Assembly: GCA_041659085.1 (NCBI GenBank)
Contig: JBAZYZ010000022.1
Span: 1 to 10,629, forward strand
Reading direction: 5' to 3'
Source: JBAZYZ01 sp041659085
GTDB taxonomy: Bacteria; Patescibacteriota; Minisyncoccia; Phycocordibacterales; VMEP01
Length of the DNA: 10,629 nt
Translations under genes and position numbers: made by a program
Notes under the pieces: generated by a model
What the model was told of the DNA's origin: nothing
Databases searched by the model: none
Seen by the model: only the letters and a program-made list of their open reading frames with translations
Shown: positions 1-7,123 of the stretch, one piece after another
Layout: each line of letters starts with the position of its first letter
Numbering within the stretch: the stretch's first letter is position 1

Positions 1-1
1 T

Positions 2-280
2 TACGCGAACAACGGATGCATGATTGAAGCGGAAGATTTATCAGTTACAAACTGCGGCGCCACTTGCGATCCATTAAACATAGACATGACAACAGGCATC
101 TATACTTATAATACGGTCAATACGACACCAACGGCCTTTACCAGAAAAATCGTGATTAAAAAGATAAGTGAGTCAAGTCCGCCGGAGATACGCATATCAT
201 CAACCGTTTCCTGGTCCAACGGGTCTGTTGGCGGGGATAGAGTGTTTACCGTTACCGACAATCTCTTGAATTGGCAATAG
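2..280 (+). CDS. Type IV pilin-like protein, 3' fragment
   Basis: The reading frame is open from the first bases of the window (the codons before the ATG at 20 are sense codons), so this is the C-terminal ~92 residues of a longer gene and the ATG at 20 is probably internal. The fragment is rich in Thr, Ser and Asn and is predicted beta-rich. It has three cysteines and ends in a strand pattern (RISSTVSWSNGS, then VFTVTDNLLNWQ) like the C-termini of minor pilin or pseudopilin proteins in CPR bacteria. The N-terminal prepilin cleavage site and helix would lie upstream of the window. The next gene starts 9 bases downstream and is also pilin-like, which supports a shared operon for assembly or decoration of a type IV pilus on the cell surface. 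The family call rests on context and C-terminal style, not on a catalytic motif. Confidence 0.55.
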   Translation, partial: YANNGCMIEAEDLSVTNCGATCDPLNIDMTTGIYTYNTVNTTPTAFTRKIVIKKISESSPPEIRISSTVSWSNGSVGGDRVFTVTDNLLNWQ

Positions 281-289
281 AAGACATCA

Positions 290-874
290 ATGAGCAAAAA
301 ACAATTTACAATTAACAAATTTAATCCGCTAAGGGCCGCAAACCTTAAGGTAAAAACCGTCTTTGGGGGGTTTGTGGTTCTTTTCTCCCTTCTCGTATCC
401 AGTATTGTCGTAACAATCAGTTTCGGGCTCTTGATGATTGCCCTTAAAGAGATAGTTCTTTCTTCAACCGGCCGCGAATCGCAATTCGGTTTTTACGCGG
501 CCGATGCGGGCGCCGAATGCGCCTTGTACTGGGATATTAAGGGTTCCGGCGGTGTGAGTATCTTTCCGACATCAACACAGTCTACACCCCCGTCATCCGG
601 AGTTATTTGTGGGCAGCTTGCAGACGCTTCTCCCCAAGACATTACTCAGGCCCGCCTTGGCGAAGGAAACTTTTTCCAGGCTTGGGACTTGTCCAATCGC
701 ACCGCTTCCGCGGCGACCACCACCTTTTACCTGTCGGTTGTTTCAGGAAAGGCCTGTTCCAAGGTTGAGGTCTCAAAAAATGCCAATAACACCAAGATAC
801 AGGCTTATGGTTATAACACCTGCGATTTTACAAGCCAGCGCGTGATTGAGAGAGGAATCAGGGTTACGTACTAG
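290..874 (+). CDS. PilX-like pilus-associated membrane protein
   Basis: This 194-residue protein starts with a short basic segment, has one long hydrophobic helix at about residues 23-53, and then FYAADAGAECALYWD at 68-82. That motif (ES..FYAADAG.E.AL) is characteristic of PilX N-terminal-type minor pilins. The rest is an exported Thr/Ser-rich domain with cysteines at 107, 156 and 178 that may form disulfides. The likely role is as a membrane-anchored minor component of a type IV pilus or pseudopilus. The ATG at 290 lies 9 bases after the upstream pilin stop without a clear ribosome binding site, suggesting coupled translation. A hairpin terminator follows at 924. Substrate and pilus function (adhesion, DNA uptake) cannot be told from the sequence. 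Confidence 0.75.
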   Translation: MSKKQFTINKFNPLRAANLKVKTVFGGFVVLFSLLVSSIVVTISFGLLMIALKEIVLSSTGRESQFGFYAADAGAECALYWDIKGSGGVSIFPTSTQSTPPSSGVICGQLADASPQDITQARLGEGNFFQAWDLSNRTASAATTTFYLSVVSGKACSKVEVSKNANNTKIQAYGYNTCDFTSQRVIERGIRVTY

Positions 875-923
875 ACTGGTTTTAAATTGGTAGTCTGCGG
901 TTTTAATAAAATACAAAAGTTCC

Positions 924-951
924 AAAACCCCTTGTTTTTAAGGGGGTTTTT
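924..951 (+). terminator. Rho-independent terminator of the pilin operon
   Basis: An 8-bp stem pairs AAAACCCC (924-931) with GGGGTTTT (943-950), with an 11-base loop and a run of five T at 947-951. It lies 50 bases after the stop of the PilX-like gene, on the same strand. Its loop overlaps the proposed -35 element of the ligA promoter. Confidence 0.7.
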
Positions 952-959
952 ACTATACT
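932..959 (+). promoter_or_regulatory. Predicted sigma70-type promoter of ligA
   Basis: TATACT at 954-959 is a good -10 box. TTGTTT at 932-937 gives a modest -35 with a 16-base spacer. Transcription would start near 966, leaving only about 7 bases before the ATG at 973. This placement argues against the GTG at 961 as start, because it would lie upstream of the transcript start. Confidence 0.5.
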
Positions 960-972
960 TGTGGATATTGAA

Positions 973-3009
973 ATGACTGACAACTTACCCAAAAAAGAGG
1001 CTAGAGATCGGCTTAAAAAGCTCGAGCAACTGGTTCTTCACCACCAGAGGTTGTATTACGAGCGCGACCAGCCGGAGATTTCGGATGAAGCATACGACTC
1101 GCTTCTGCGCGAACTGTCCGACCTTGAAGAAAAATTCCCGGAATTCAGGTCCGGGACGTCGCCTGCTTTGCGCGTTGGCGGAAGCCCCATAAAAGAATTC
1201 GTCAAAGTCCGGCATGAAGTGAGACAATGGTCTTTTGACAATGTTTTTGATTTCACGGGACTTAAGTCATGGGAAAACAAGACGAAAAGATTTTTGGAGA
1301 AAGAAGGAATAAAAAAAGCTCCGACTTATGTGGCTGAGCTCAAGATTGACGGGCTTAAGGTCGTGCTTACCTACAGAGAGGGGGTATTCATAAAAGGGGC
1401 AACTCGCGGGGACGGTGTTACCGGAGAAGATATCACCAATAACCTTCGCACAGTAAAAAGCGTCCCACTTTCGCTTAAGGAAAGAATTTCCATGACTGTA
1501 ATAGGCGAGGCCTGGATGAAAAAAACAGACCTGGAAAGGATAAATAAAGAACGGGGAAAGAAATCAGAGCCCCCTTACGCCAATACTAGAAATCTTGCCG
1601 CCGGCACGTTGCGCCAGCTTGACCCGAAGATTGTCGCTTCGCGCAATGTTCAGGTTTTTGCTTATGACATTGAAGAATTTTCCGGCGGCGAAACGCCCAA
1701 GACGCAAAAAGAAGAACTGGAAATTCTAAAAAAGTTCGGGTTTTTGGTAAATCAAGATTATAAATACGCCAAAAACTTGGGGGATGTGGAAAGATTTTAT
1801 GAAGAATGGTCTCATAAACGGGGAAAAGAGGAGTATGGGATTGATGGAGTGGTGATAAAAATAAATGAGCGCGATTTATGCGCGGCGCTTGGTTATACCG
1901 CCAAGTCTCCCCGTTACGGCATAGCCTATAAGTTCAAAGCCGAGGAGGTGACAACGGTTGTGGAGAATATCGTGGTGCAGGTGGGACGCACAGGGGCGCT
2001 TACACCGGTCGCGCATTTGAGGCCGGTACGCGTGGCCGGGTCTACAGTATCGCGGGCCACCCTTCATAACGAAGACGAAATAAGACGTTTGGGCCTTAAA
2101 ATCGGTGACACGGTGATATTGCGAAAGGCGGGGGACGTGATACCGGAAGTGGTGGAAGTGGTAAATGATTTGCGCTCGGGGAAAGAGAGGGCTTTTAAAA
2201 TGCCGGCAAAATGCCCCGTCTGCAGGAGCGCGGTTTCTAGGGGGACGATTGGAGGGAAGGGTAATGAAAGCGCGGCGCTTTATTGCACAAACAAGAATTG
2301 TTTCGCTCAGGAACTGGAGAGACTGATTCATTTTGTGTCCAGAAAAGGAATGGACATAGACGGCTTGGGCGGCAAGATTGTGGAGCAATTAATACAGGAG
2401 GGGCTTATTTCGGATTATGCCGACATATTTGAACTGACTCGTGGTGATATCGAACCGCTTGAACGTTTCGCCGACAAGTCGGCGGACAATCTGATTTTGT
2501 CGATTGAAAAATCAAAAAAAGTTTCACTTTCAAAATTTTTGTACGCGCTCGGGATAAGGCATGTTGGCGAAGAAACGGCGGATATGTTGGCTAACCATTT
2601 TGGTTCAATGGAGGAAATAAGAAACTCTTCTATGGCAGAGCTTACCGGGGTGGAAGGTGTCGGCGGTGTGGTGGCGGAGTCGGTAGCGGATTGGTTCGCC
2701 GACAGGCATAATTCAGCCATTTTAGACCGCCTCTTAAATCATGTTTCAATAATCAATCCTTTAAAACTAAAAACCGGAAACCTGAAATTTTCCGGCAAGA
2801 CTTTTGTCTTGACCGGCACACTTGCGGGCATGTCTCGCGATGAAGCCAAAGAGAAGATAAAAAGTTTGGGCGGAAAAGTTTCAGGTTCCGTGTCTTCCAA
2901 AACCGACTATGTGGTGGCGGGAGGGGAGCCCGGACAGAACAAGATTGACGACGCTAAAAAATTTGGCATTAAAATCCTTACGGAAAAAGAATTTTTGAAG
3001 ATGGTATAG
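973..3009 (+). CDS. ligA: NAD+-dependent DNA ligase LigA
   Basis: This enzyme seals nicks in duplex DNA using NAD+ in replication and repair. The 678-residue product has the usual bacterial LigA length and domain order: an N-terminal Ia domain with SDEAYDSLLREL; the adenylation domain with AELKIDGL, whose Lys (about residue 124) takes the AMP; TRGDGVTGEDIT and NTRNLAAGTLRQLD; an OB-fold with GRTGALTPVAHLRPV; a zinc finger with cysteines near 414, 417, 438 and 443; helix-hairpin-helix repeats; and a C-terminal BRCT domain from about residue 600 (FVLTGTLAGMSRDEA). The segment that usually reads PMLSL.NAF is QWSFDNVFD here. I chose the ATG at 973 because the in-frame GTG at 961 touches the -10 box. 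A long palindrome separates its end from the convergent gene downstream. Confidence 0.97.
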   Translation: MTDNLPKKEARDRLKKLEQLVLHHQRLYYERDQPEISDEAYDSLLRELSDLEEKFPEFRSGTSPALRVGGSPIKEFVKVRHEVRQWSFDNVFDFTGLKSWENKTKRFLEKEGIKKAPTYVAELKIDGLKVVLTYREGVFIKGATRGDGVTGEDITNNLRTVKSVPLSLKERISMTVIGEAWMKKTDLERINKERGKKSEPPYANTRNLAAGTLRQLDPKIVASRNVQVFAYDIEEFSGGETPKTQKEELEILKKFGFLVNQDYKYAKNLGDVERFYEEWSHKRGKEEYGIDGVVIKINERDLCAALGYTAKSPRYGIAYKFKAEEVTTVVENIVVQVGRTGALTPVAHLRPVRVAGSTVSRATLHNEDEIRRLGLKIGDTVILRKAGDVIPEVVEVVNDLRSGKERAFKMPAKCPVCRSAVSRGTIGGKGNESAALYCTNKNCFAQELERLIHFVSRKGMDIDGLGGKIVEQLIQEGLISDYADIFELTRGDIEPLERFADKSADNLILSIEKSKKVSLSKFLYALGIRHVGEETADMLANHFGSMEEIRNSSMAELTGVEGVGGVVAESVADWFADRHNSAILDRLLNHVSIINPLKLKTGNLKFSGKTFVLTGTLAGMSRDEAKEKIKSLGGKVSGSVSSKTDYVVAGGEPGQNKIDDAKKFGIKILTEKEFLKMV

Positions 3010-3056
3010 GGGGGAATAAAATCGCCGATGTATAGCCGTCGGGTACTTACTGCCCC

Positions 3057-3104
3057 TAACAATTAGTCAATAAAGTGAGGCCTCACTTTATTGACTAATT
3101 GTTA
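3057..3104. repeat. 48-bp perfect palindrome, possible bidirectional terminator
   Basis: Two 24-base arms (3057-3080 and 3081-3104) are exact reverse complements with no spacer; the centre is AGGCCT. The site sits between two convergent genes, 47 bases after ligA and 9 bases before the stop of the minus-strand gene, so a bidirectional terminator is the simplest reading. However, no strong T-tract follows on either strand, and a 24-bp loopless inverted repeat is longer than most intrinsic terminators. A mobile repeat or a protein-binding site are alternatives. Confidence 0.85.
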
Positions 3105-3113
3105 AAACTTATT

Positions 3114-4757
3114 TCAGTTTTCTTTTCTGGACAAGCAGTAGATTTCATTAGCGAAGGTGGGGAGGAATATTTTTCCGGTTTTTGGATTGTGGGCGATTTT
3201 GTTGGTAATGCGCTCGGTAGCTTGGAAAAAGGCGGTGTTTTTGCCGGTCTTGGCATCAAGTTCGTAAAGTCTCCCGTCATTTGAACCGATGTAAACTTTA
3301 TCACCTATTGTTTCCGGCGAAGCGAAAATGCGTCCGCTTGTCGCGAATTTCCAGACGATAGCGCCGTTATCTAAATTGACACAGTAAAGGTTTTTGTCGA
3401 GAGAAGCCACATAGGCGAAGTTATCTCGGATGAGCGGAGTGGAATATATAGCTTCGTCCGTTTTTATTTTATGGACAAGTTTTCCGGTTCTCTGTTCCAG
3501 TACATATGCGTATGAGTCAAAAGAGCCAAAGACGACCAGATCCCCCTTCTTGTCAAAAGCGAAAGACTCTTTCACTTCACCATCGGTCTTGAAAGTCCAT
3601 AGGAGTTCGCCGGTTTTCGCGTTAAAACCATAAACTGAGAAATCATTGCAGCCGCAGACAACTATCCCTGATTTTGGGGAGTAGGCGGGAGACGAATGTG
3701 TAAGTCCCGGCATTCTGAATTCCCATTTCTTTTCGCCAGAAGAGGAATTAAGAGCCACAATACCCCCCTGCTTTTTCCATAATCCGAATTCAAGACCGAC
3801 AAAAACCATACTTAAATCTTCCGCCACGCATGGAGATGAACCTATCCAGTCAGCCTCCATAAAAACCCATTCCTTTCTGCCAGTTTCTTTGTTAAGAGCA
3901 TAAAAATTTCCGTCATAAGCGCCGAAATACACAGTGTCTTTGAAAACAGCCGGCGAAGAGAAAATATATTTGCCTTTGGCGTGGAATCCAACTTTGTGGT
4001 TCCACACCACGTTTCCATTGTCTTGATTGATAGCCCAAAAATTCCCCGAGTCGCTTCCGAAATAGAGCCTACCCTCATCAATTACGGGCGCGGACTTTGG
4101 CACCACGTAAAAATAATTCGGTTTCTCGCTTTTGAAATACCATTCCGGTTTAAACGGCATTGGTATAGGCTCTTCTTTCTTATCCACCAGATTTTTAAGT
4201 TTTAGAGAATCCGCAAAATCGTCTAGCGTGAAAAGCGACTCCACTTTTATTCCCTTATCGTGGAAATAGCTGTAATACGAGATGTCTCGGAAACGCAGAA
4301 TCGCGAAAATGGTGTCAACTTTTTTCCCGAGAGCTTCTAATACCTCCACTTGTCTTATAAAACTTTTGCCGGAATTTAAGATGTCGTCTACAAGGATAAT
4401 TTTTTCCTCGTTGATTCCACCCTCTATCATACTAAGCAAACCTTCTTTTTTGCGCGATTTGCGTATGAAAAAGCCGCTTATAGGCGCACCTCTCTCCTTT
4501 GATTTCATTATAATTCCGGCTACAAGAGGTATTGCGGCTACTTCAATTCCGCCAACCTGAATTGGGGCATTGTCACCAAACTTTTCCCAAAAAATATTGC
4601 ATATGCTGTCTAGCATTTTTGCACTAAGCAATATTTTTCTGAAATCAAAAATCCAGTCCACTTGTTCGCCACTTGAGGATACAAAATACTCCTGTCTCTT
4701 TTTGATGAAGACTTTTTTTGCGATGGCTTCCCGTAATTTGTACTTCTCTTCTTTCAT
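3114..4757 (-). CDS. Phosphoribosyltransferase fused to PQQ-type beta-propeller
   Basis: This 547-residue protein has two parts. Residues ~1-190 resemble orotate phosphoribosyltransferase (PyrE-like): FFIRKSRKKEG (96-106) matches the OPRT catalytic loop, and IILVDDILNSGKS (120-132) is the PRPP-binding motif with its two acidic residues. Residues ~205-547 form about seven to eight repeats of the type VYFG.YDG.FYALN..TG...W.F, a PQQ-like/BamB-like beta-propeller. There is no signal peptide or membrane helix, so the propeller appears cytoplasmic, unusual for this repeat class. The start ATG at 4757 is preceded by GGAG (4763-4766 on the opposite strand), five bases away. The gene is divergent from the YcaO cluster, with 86 bases between. 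It could make a nucleotide, regulate by ligand binding, or use the propeller as a scaffold. I do not assign it as pyrE, because the fusion is atypical and no pyrimidine genes are nearby. Confidence 0.85.
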   Translation of the reverse strand: MKEEKYKLREAIAKKVFIKKRQEYFVSSSGEQVDWIFDFRKILLSAKMLDSICNIFWEKFGDNAPIQVGGIEVAAIPLVAGIIMKSKERGAPISGFFIRKSRKKEGLLSMIEGGINEEKIILVDDILNSGKSFIRQVEVLEALGKKVDTIFAILRFRDISYYSYFHDKGIKVESLFTLDDFADSLKLKNLVDKKEEPIPMPFKPEWYFKSEKPNYFYVVPKSAPVIDEGRLYFGSDSGNFWAINQDNGNVVWNHKVGFHAKGKYIFSSPAVFKDTVYFGAYDGNFYALNKETGRKEWVFMEADWIGSSPCVAEDLSMVFVGLEFGLWKKQGGIVALNSSSGEKKWEFRMPGLTHSSPAYSPKSGIVVCGCNDFSVYGFNAKTGELLWTFKTDGEVKESFAFDKKGDLVVFGSFDSYAYVLEQRTGKLVHKIKTDEAIYSTPLIRDNFAYVASLDKNLYCVNLDNGAIVWKFATSGRIFASPETIGDKVYIGSNDGRLYELDAKTGKNTAFFQATERITNKIAHNPKTGKIFLPTFANEIYCLSRKEN

Positions 4758-4762
4758 GATTA

Positions 4763-4766
4763 CTCC
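4763..4766 (-). promoter_or_regulatory. Shine-Dalgarno site of the PRTase-propeller gene
   Basis: GGAG on the minus strand lies five bases before the ATG at 4757. It is one of the few clear ribosome binding sites in the window and fixes this start. Confidence 0.65.
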
Positions 4767-4830
4767 AGTTTAAAATAATGAGTTTATTTTAATATAAATG
4801 TTCCGTATTTCATGGACTCCCGTTTTTTTG

Positions 4831-4836
4831 TATACT
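4831..4836 (+). promoter_or_regulatory. -10 box driving the YcaO cluster, leaderless start
   Basis: TATACT lies seven bases before the ATG at 4844, so transcription would begin at about 4843-4844 and the message would be leaderless or nearly so. No Shine-Dalgarno sequence is present, which fits. At a 17-base spacing the -35 position (4808-4813, TTTCAT) is poor, so activity may depend on an activator or on the -10 alone. The same TATACT hexamer precedes ligA. Confidence 0.5.
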
Positions 4837-4843
4837 GCATGGT

Positions 4844-6124
4844 ATGAATCTTGCGGTCTGTCAACCTATCAAAAAAATTATAGCCCACAACCTGTCAATT
4901 TACTACGAGAACCCGGGTTACGGTCTGTACGACTTTGACCAAAACGGCATACATTTTGCTCGGCGCGGCGACGTGCTCGTAACAAGAAGAGGGGTGCCGA
5001 AAGCATATATTGATTTCCTATCACAATGTGGTTTTGACCTCGACGGCACATTATTTGTGTGCGCCGACAGTTCTTTACCCAATACACACGAAGCATTTTT
5101 TGATGACCGGTCTATTATGGAAAAAACTAAAAAAATACTCTCCTTGACGGGCGCCGATGGCAATGCGGTTCTTGACAGTTTTATGATTACTCCAAAAGAA
5201 GCCGAGTGGGCGCGTATGGTGGGAGTGAATATTGTGGGTGTTCCGGAGCATTATTACGAGTTTGGCACGAAGAGTTCCTTTCGTACACTGGCCAAACAAA
5301 ATCATGTAAAGATTCCGATGGGGTATGAAAACCAGTCCCGTGTGATTGACGGCGCGTTATCTGCGAGTTTGTTGTTTTTACGCGGAGCTGAGGAGATTGT
5401 CATAAAGTCTGACGAAGGTGTTGCCGGGCTGGGGTCGCGGCGGTTTTTGAGGGGAAATTTTTTTGCGCAACTAGATTCATTTAAGCATTTTATGGAAACT
5501 CCGCATGGCGTTATATCGGATCGTGAACTAAAGTTTGTACTTGAACGATGGCACTCTGGTGTGAAATCTTCACCAAGTGTTCAGTTATATATACCGCAAG
5601 ATGGTTCGGTCGAGATTATTTCCACACACATACAGTTGTTCTATCCAGATAACGCCCTTAGGTATAAAGGGTGTTTATCTGGTAACTACCTTACGGATGA
5701 CGAGCGTAAAAAACTTGAAACAGAAAGTGTCCGTTTCGGTGCGGTCTACGCAAAGAAGGGGTACCGGGGGCATTTAGCCTTTAACACCATTTTGCTTCAA
5801 GACGGCCAGCTTCTTTTTGTTGAAACAAATCCTAGGCGTGTGATGTCTTCATATCCGCGTCAAATCATGAAGACAATCTACGGTGGTAATGTTTCTAATA
5901 TTTATTATCGTTCGCAGCATATAAAGAAAGATATATGGAAGGGGGTGGGCATTGACACAGTCCTTTCCTCACTTGCTCCAGTACTATTTTCCGGAGTGAA
6001 AAAAAGCGGTATAGTTCCATTTGATTACGGTTTACTTTTTTTGTCGGGGGGGCTATCCATCGTTGGGTTCGGTTCATCGAAGGAGGAGGTTAATTTACTG
6101 TTTGATTATGTTGAAACAATCTAA
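4844..6124 (+). CDS. ATP-grasp peptide/amino-acid ligase-like protein
   Basis: This 426-residue protein has the ATP-grasp layout: an N-terminal pre-ATP-grasp region (1-~140), a nucleotide-binding lysine in IVIKSDEGVAGLGS (185-198), an ERW segment at 234-236 for adenine contact, GYRGHLAFN (306-314), and the metal-binding pattern FVETNPR (325-331; E327, N329, R331). The GYRG..(A/G)F(N/D) plus E.NPR combination recalls the PGM1-type peptide ligase branch of the superfamily, which joins a carboxylate to an amine through an acyl-phosphate. It is the first gene of a five-gene operon with methyltransferase, YcaO, flavin dehydrogenase and SDR. A ligation or amidation step in natural-product assembly is therefore likely. 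The exact substrate is unknown, and other carboxylate-amine ligases are possible. The ATG at 4844 sits at the predicted transcript start; its last 17 bases overlap the next gene. Confidence 0.8.
   Translation: MNLAVCQPIKKIIAHNLSIYYENPGYGLYDFDQNGIHFARRGDVLVTRRGVPKAYIDFLSQCGFDLDGTLFVCADSSLPNTHEAFFDDRSIMEKTKKILSLTGADGNAVLDSFMITPKEAEWARMVGVNIVGVPEHYYEFGTKSSFRTLAKQNHVKIPMGYENQSRVIDGALSASLLFLRGAEEIVIKSDEGVAGLGSRRFLRGNFFAQLDSFKHFMETPHGVISDRELKFVLERWHSGVKSSPSVQLYIPQDGSVEIISTHIQLFYPDNALRYKGCLSGNYLTDDERKKLETESVRFGAVYAKKGYRGHLAFNTILLQDGQLLFVETNPRRVMSSYPRQIMKTIYGGNVSNIYYRSQHIKKDIWKGVGIDTVLSSLAPVLFSGVKKSGIVPFDYGLLFLSGGLSIVGFGSSKEEVNLLFDYVETI
6081..6089 (+). promoter_or_regulatory. Strong Shine-Dalgarno-like run upstream of the methyltransferase
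   Basis: AGGAGGAGG inside the end of the ATP-grasp gene is the best anti-16S match in the cluster. It lies 18 bases before the ATG at 6108 and 12 bases before an in-frame TTG at 6102, so it may serve re-initiation on the coupled downstream gene, or favour the TTG start. Confidence 0.4.
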
Positions 6125-7100
6125 ATTTCTTGTTTACTTTGTCTTGGTGCCGATTCTTCAGACATTTCAGAAGATCGGGATATTTGACGCACTAAAGACC
6201 AGCTCTTTTTCGGGGATGACTTCGGAAGAGCTCGCAAAAAGGTTTTCCCTGAAAGAAGAGTTTCTTGGACCGCTATGCGATTTTTTGGCGTTACATCTTC
6301 CGGAATATATTTCAAAACAAGATGACCGCTATGTGGTAAGTGATATTTTTTACAATCGGTCACTTCAGAACAACATCTTTTTCTCCTTGGCTTATGAACC
6401 AATATTCGCCAATCTAAGCGCGCTTCTAAACGGTGAAAAAGATTATGGTGTTGACGTAGAACGGAACGGGATGATGCTTAGTATGTCAAGCGAAATATAT
6501 AATACTCCGTCATGGCGGCGTCTTTGTGAAATATTGGCTACTAAGAATATTGATACCGTGATTGATTTAGGCTGTAGCACCGGCCATTTTTTAAGAATGA
6601 TTCTGGATAATTCCCCAACAATGCGTTGTTTCGGAGTTGAGATAGATAAGGATGTTGTGCGTAAGTCTATGGGTCAGGGACAAAAAAATAATATCTCCAT
6701 TATAAACGGAGATATTGCGCGTCCAAATGATTGGCGCGGCAACATTGCGGCAAACAGTATTCCTGCGAAGGCCGCTTTTATAGGCATTACCGTGTGGCAT
6801 GAGTTTTTATATTTCGGGGAACAGAGACTTTTGGACATACTGAAGCAATATAAGTCTGCTTTTCCAGGATATGTTTTTATTGTTGTCGAGTATGACGCGA
6901 TACCATACGCAAACCTTGCGGTATCACCGGAGGGTCTGAAGAATAGCGCATCGGTATACCAATTGATACACCCCCTGACACTCCAAGGAGACCCTAAGCC
7001 AAAGGTATATTGGGAATTGTTGTTCAAGAAGGCAAACATCGCTATTCAAACAATAGAGTCTATTGAACCCCGTTCGGTTATGATTGTCGGCGTGTTATAA
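6108..7100 (+). CDS. Class I SAM-dependent methyltransferase
   Basis: The protein is about 330 residues. The first ~140 form a helical region with a winged-helix-like segment (LKTSSFSGMTSEELAKRF, near 29-46), as in small-molecule O-methyltransferases, where it mediates dimerisation and substrate binding. The Rossmann domain follows: motif I VIDLGCSTGHFL (151-162), the acidic residue of motif II in GVEID (E178), INGD (199-202) and a motif IV-like region before WHEF (230-233). It would transfer a methyl group from S-adenosylmethionine to an O, N or S atom of the cluster product. The frame is open upstream to an ATG at 6021, but that would overlap the ATP-grasp gene by about 100 bases. ATG 6108 (17-base overlap) starts at a sensible MLKQSKFLVYF, and TTG 6102 is an alternative. 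The atom methylated cannot be deduced. Confidence 0.85.
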   Translation: MLKQSKFLVYFVLVPILQTFQKIGIFDALKTSSFSGMTSEELAKRFSLKEEFLGPLCDFLALHLPEYISKQDDRYVVSDIFYNRSLQNNIFFSLAYEPIFANLSALLNGEKDYGVDVERNGMMLSMSSEIYNTPSWRRLCEILATKNIDTVIDLGCSTGHFLRMILDNSPTMRCFGVEIDKDVVRKSMGQGQKNNISIINGDIARPNDWRGNIAANSIPAKAAFIGITVWHEFLYFGEQRLLDILKQYKSAFPGYVFIVVEYDAIPYANLAVSPEGLKNSASVYQLIHPLTLQGDPKPKVYWELLFKKANIAIQTIESIEPRSVMIVGVL

Positions 7101-7123
7101 TACCAGGTGATTTTATCATTTTT

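Noticed and set aside
961..972. GTG at 961 as the ligA start
   Set aside because: It lies directly after the -10 box and upstream of the predicted transcript start; ATG 973 gives a normal LigA N-terminus.
1876..2388. 170-residue minus-strand frame inside ligA
   Set aside because: It is fully antisense to conserved LigA domains, has no ribosome binding site and is rich in His/Arg/Cys, as expected for a shadow frame.
6021..6107. ATG at 6021 as the methyltransferase start
   Set aside because: It would overlap the ATP-grasp gene by about 100 bases, and the extra residues (Arg/Gly-rich) look like an out-of-frame shadow; the protein begins sensibly at 6108.
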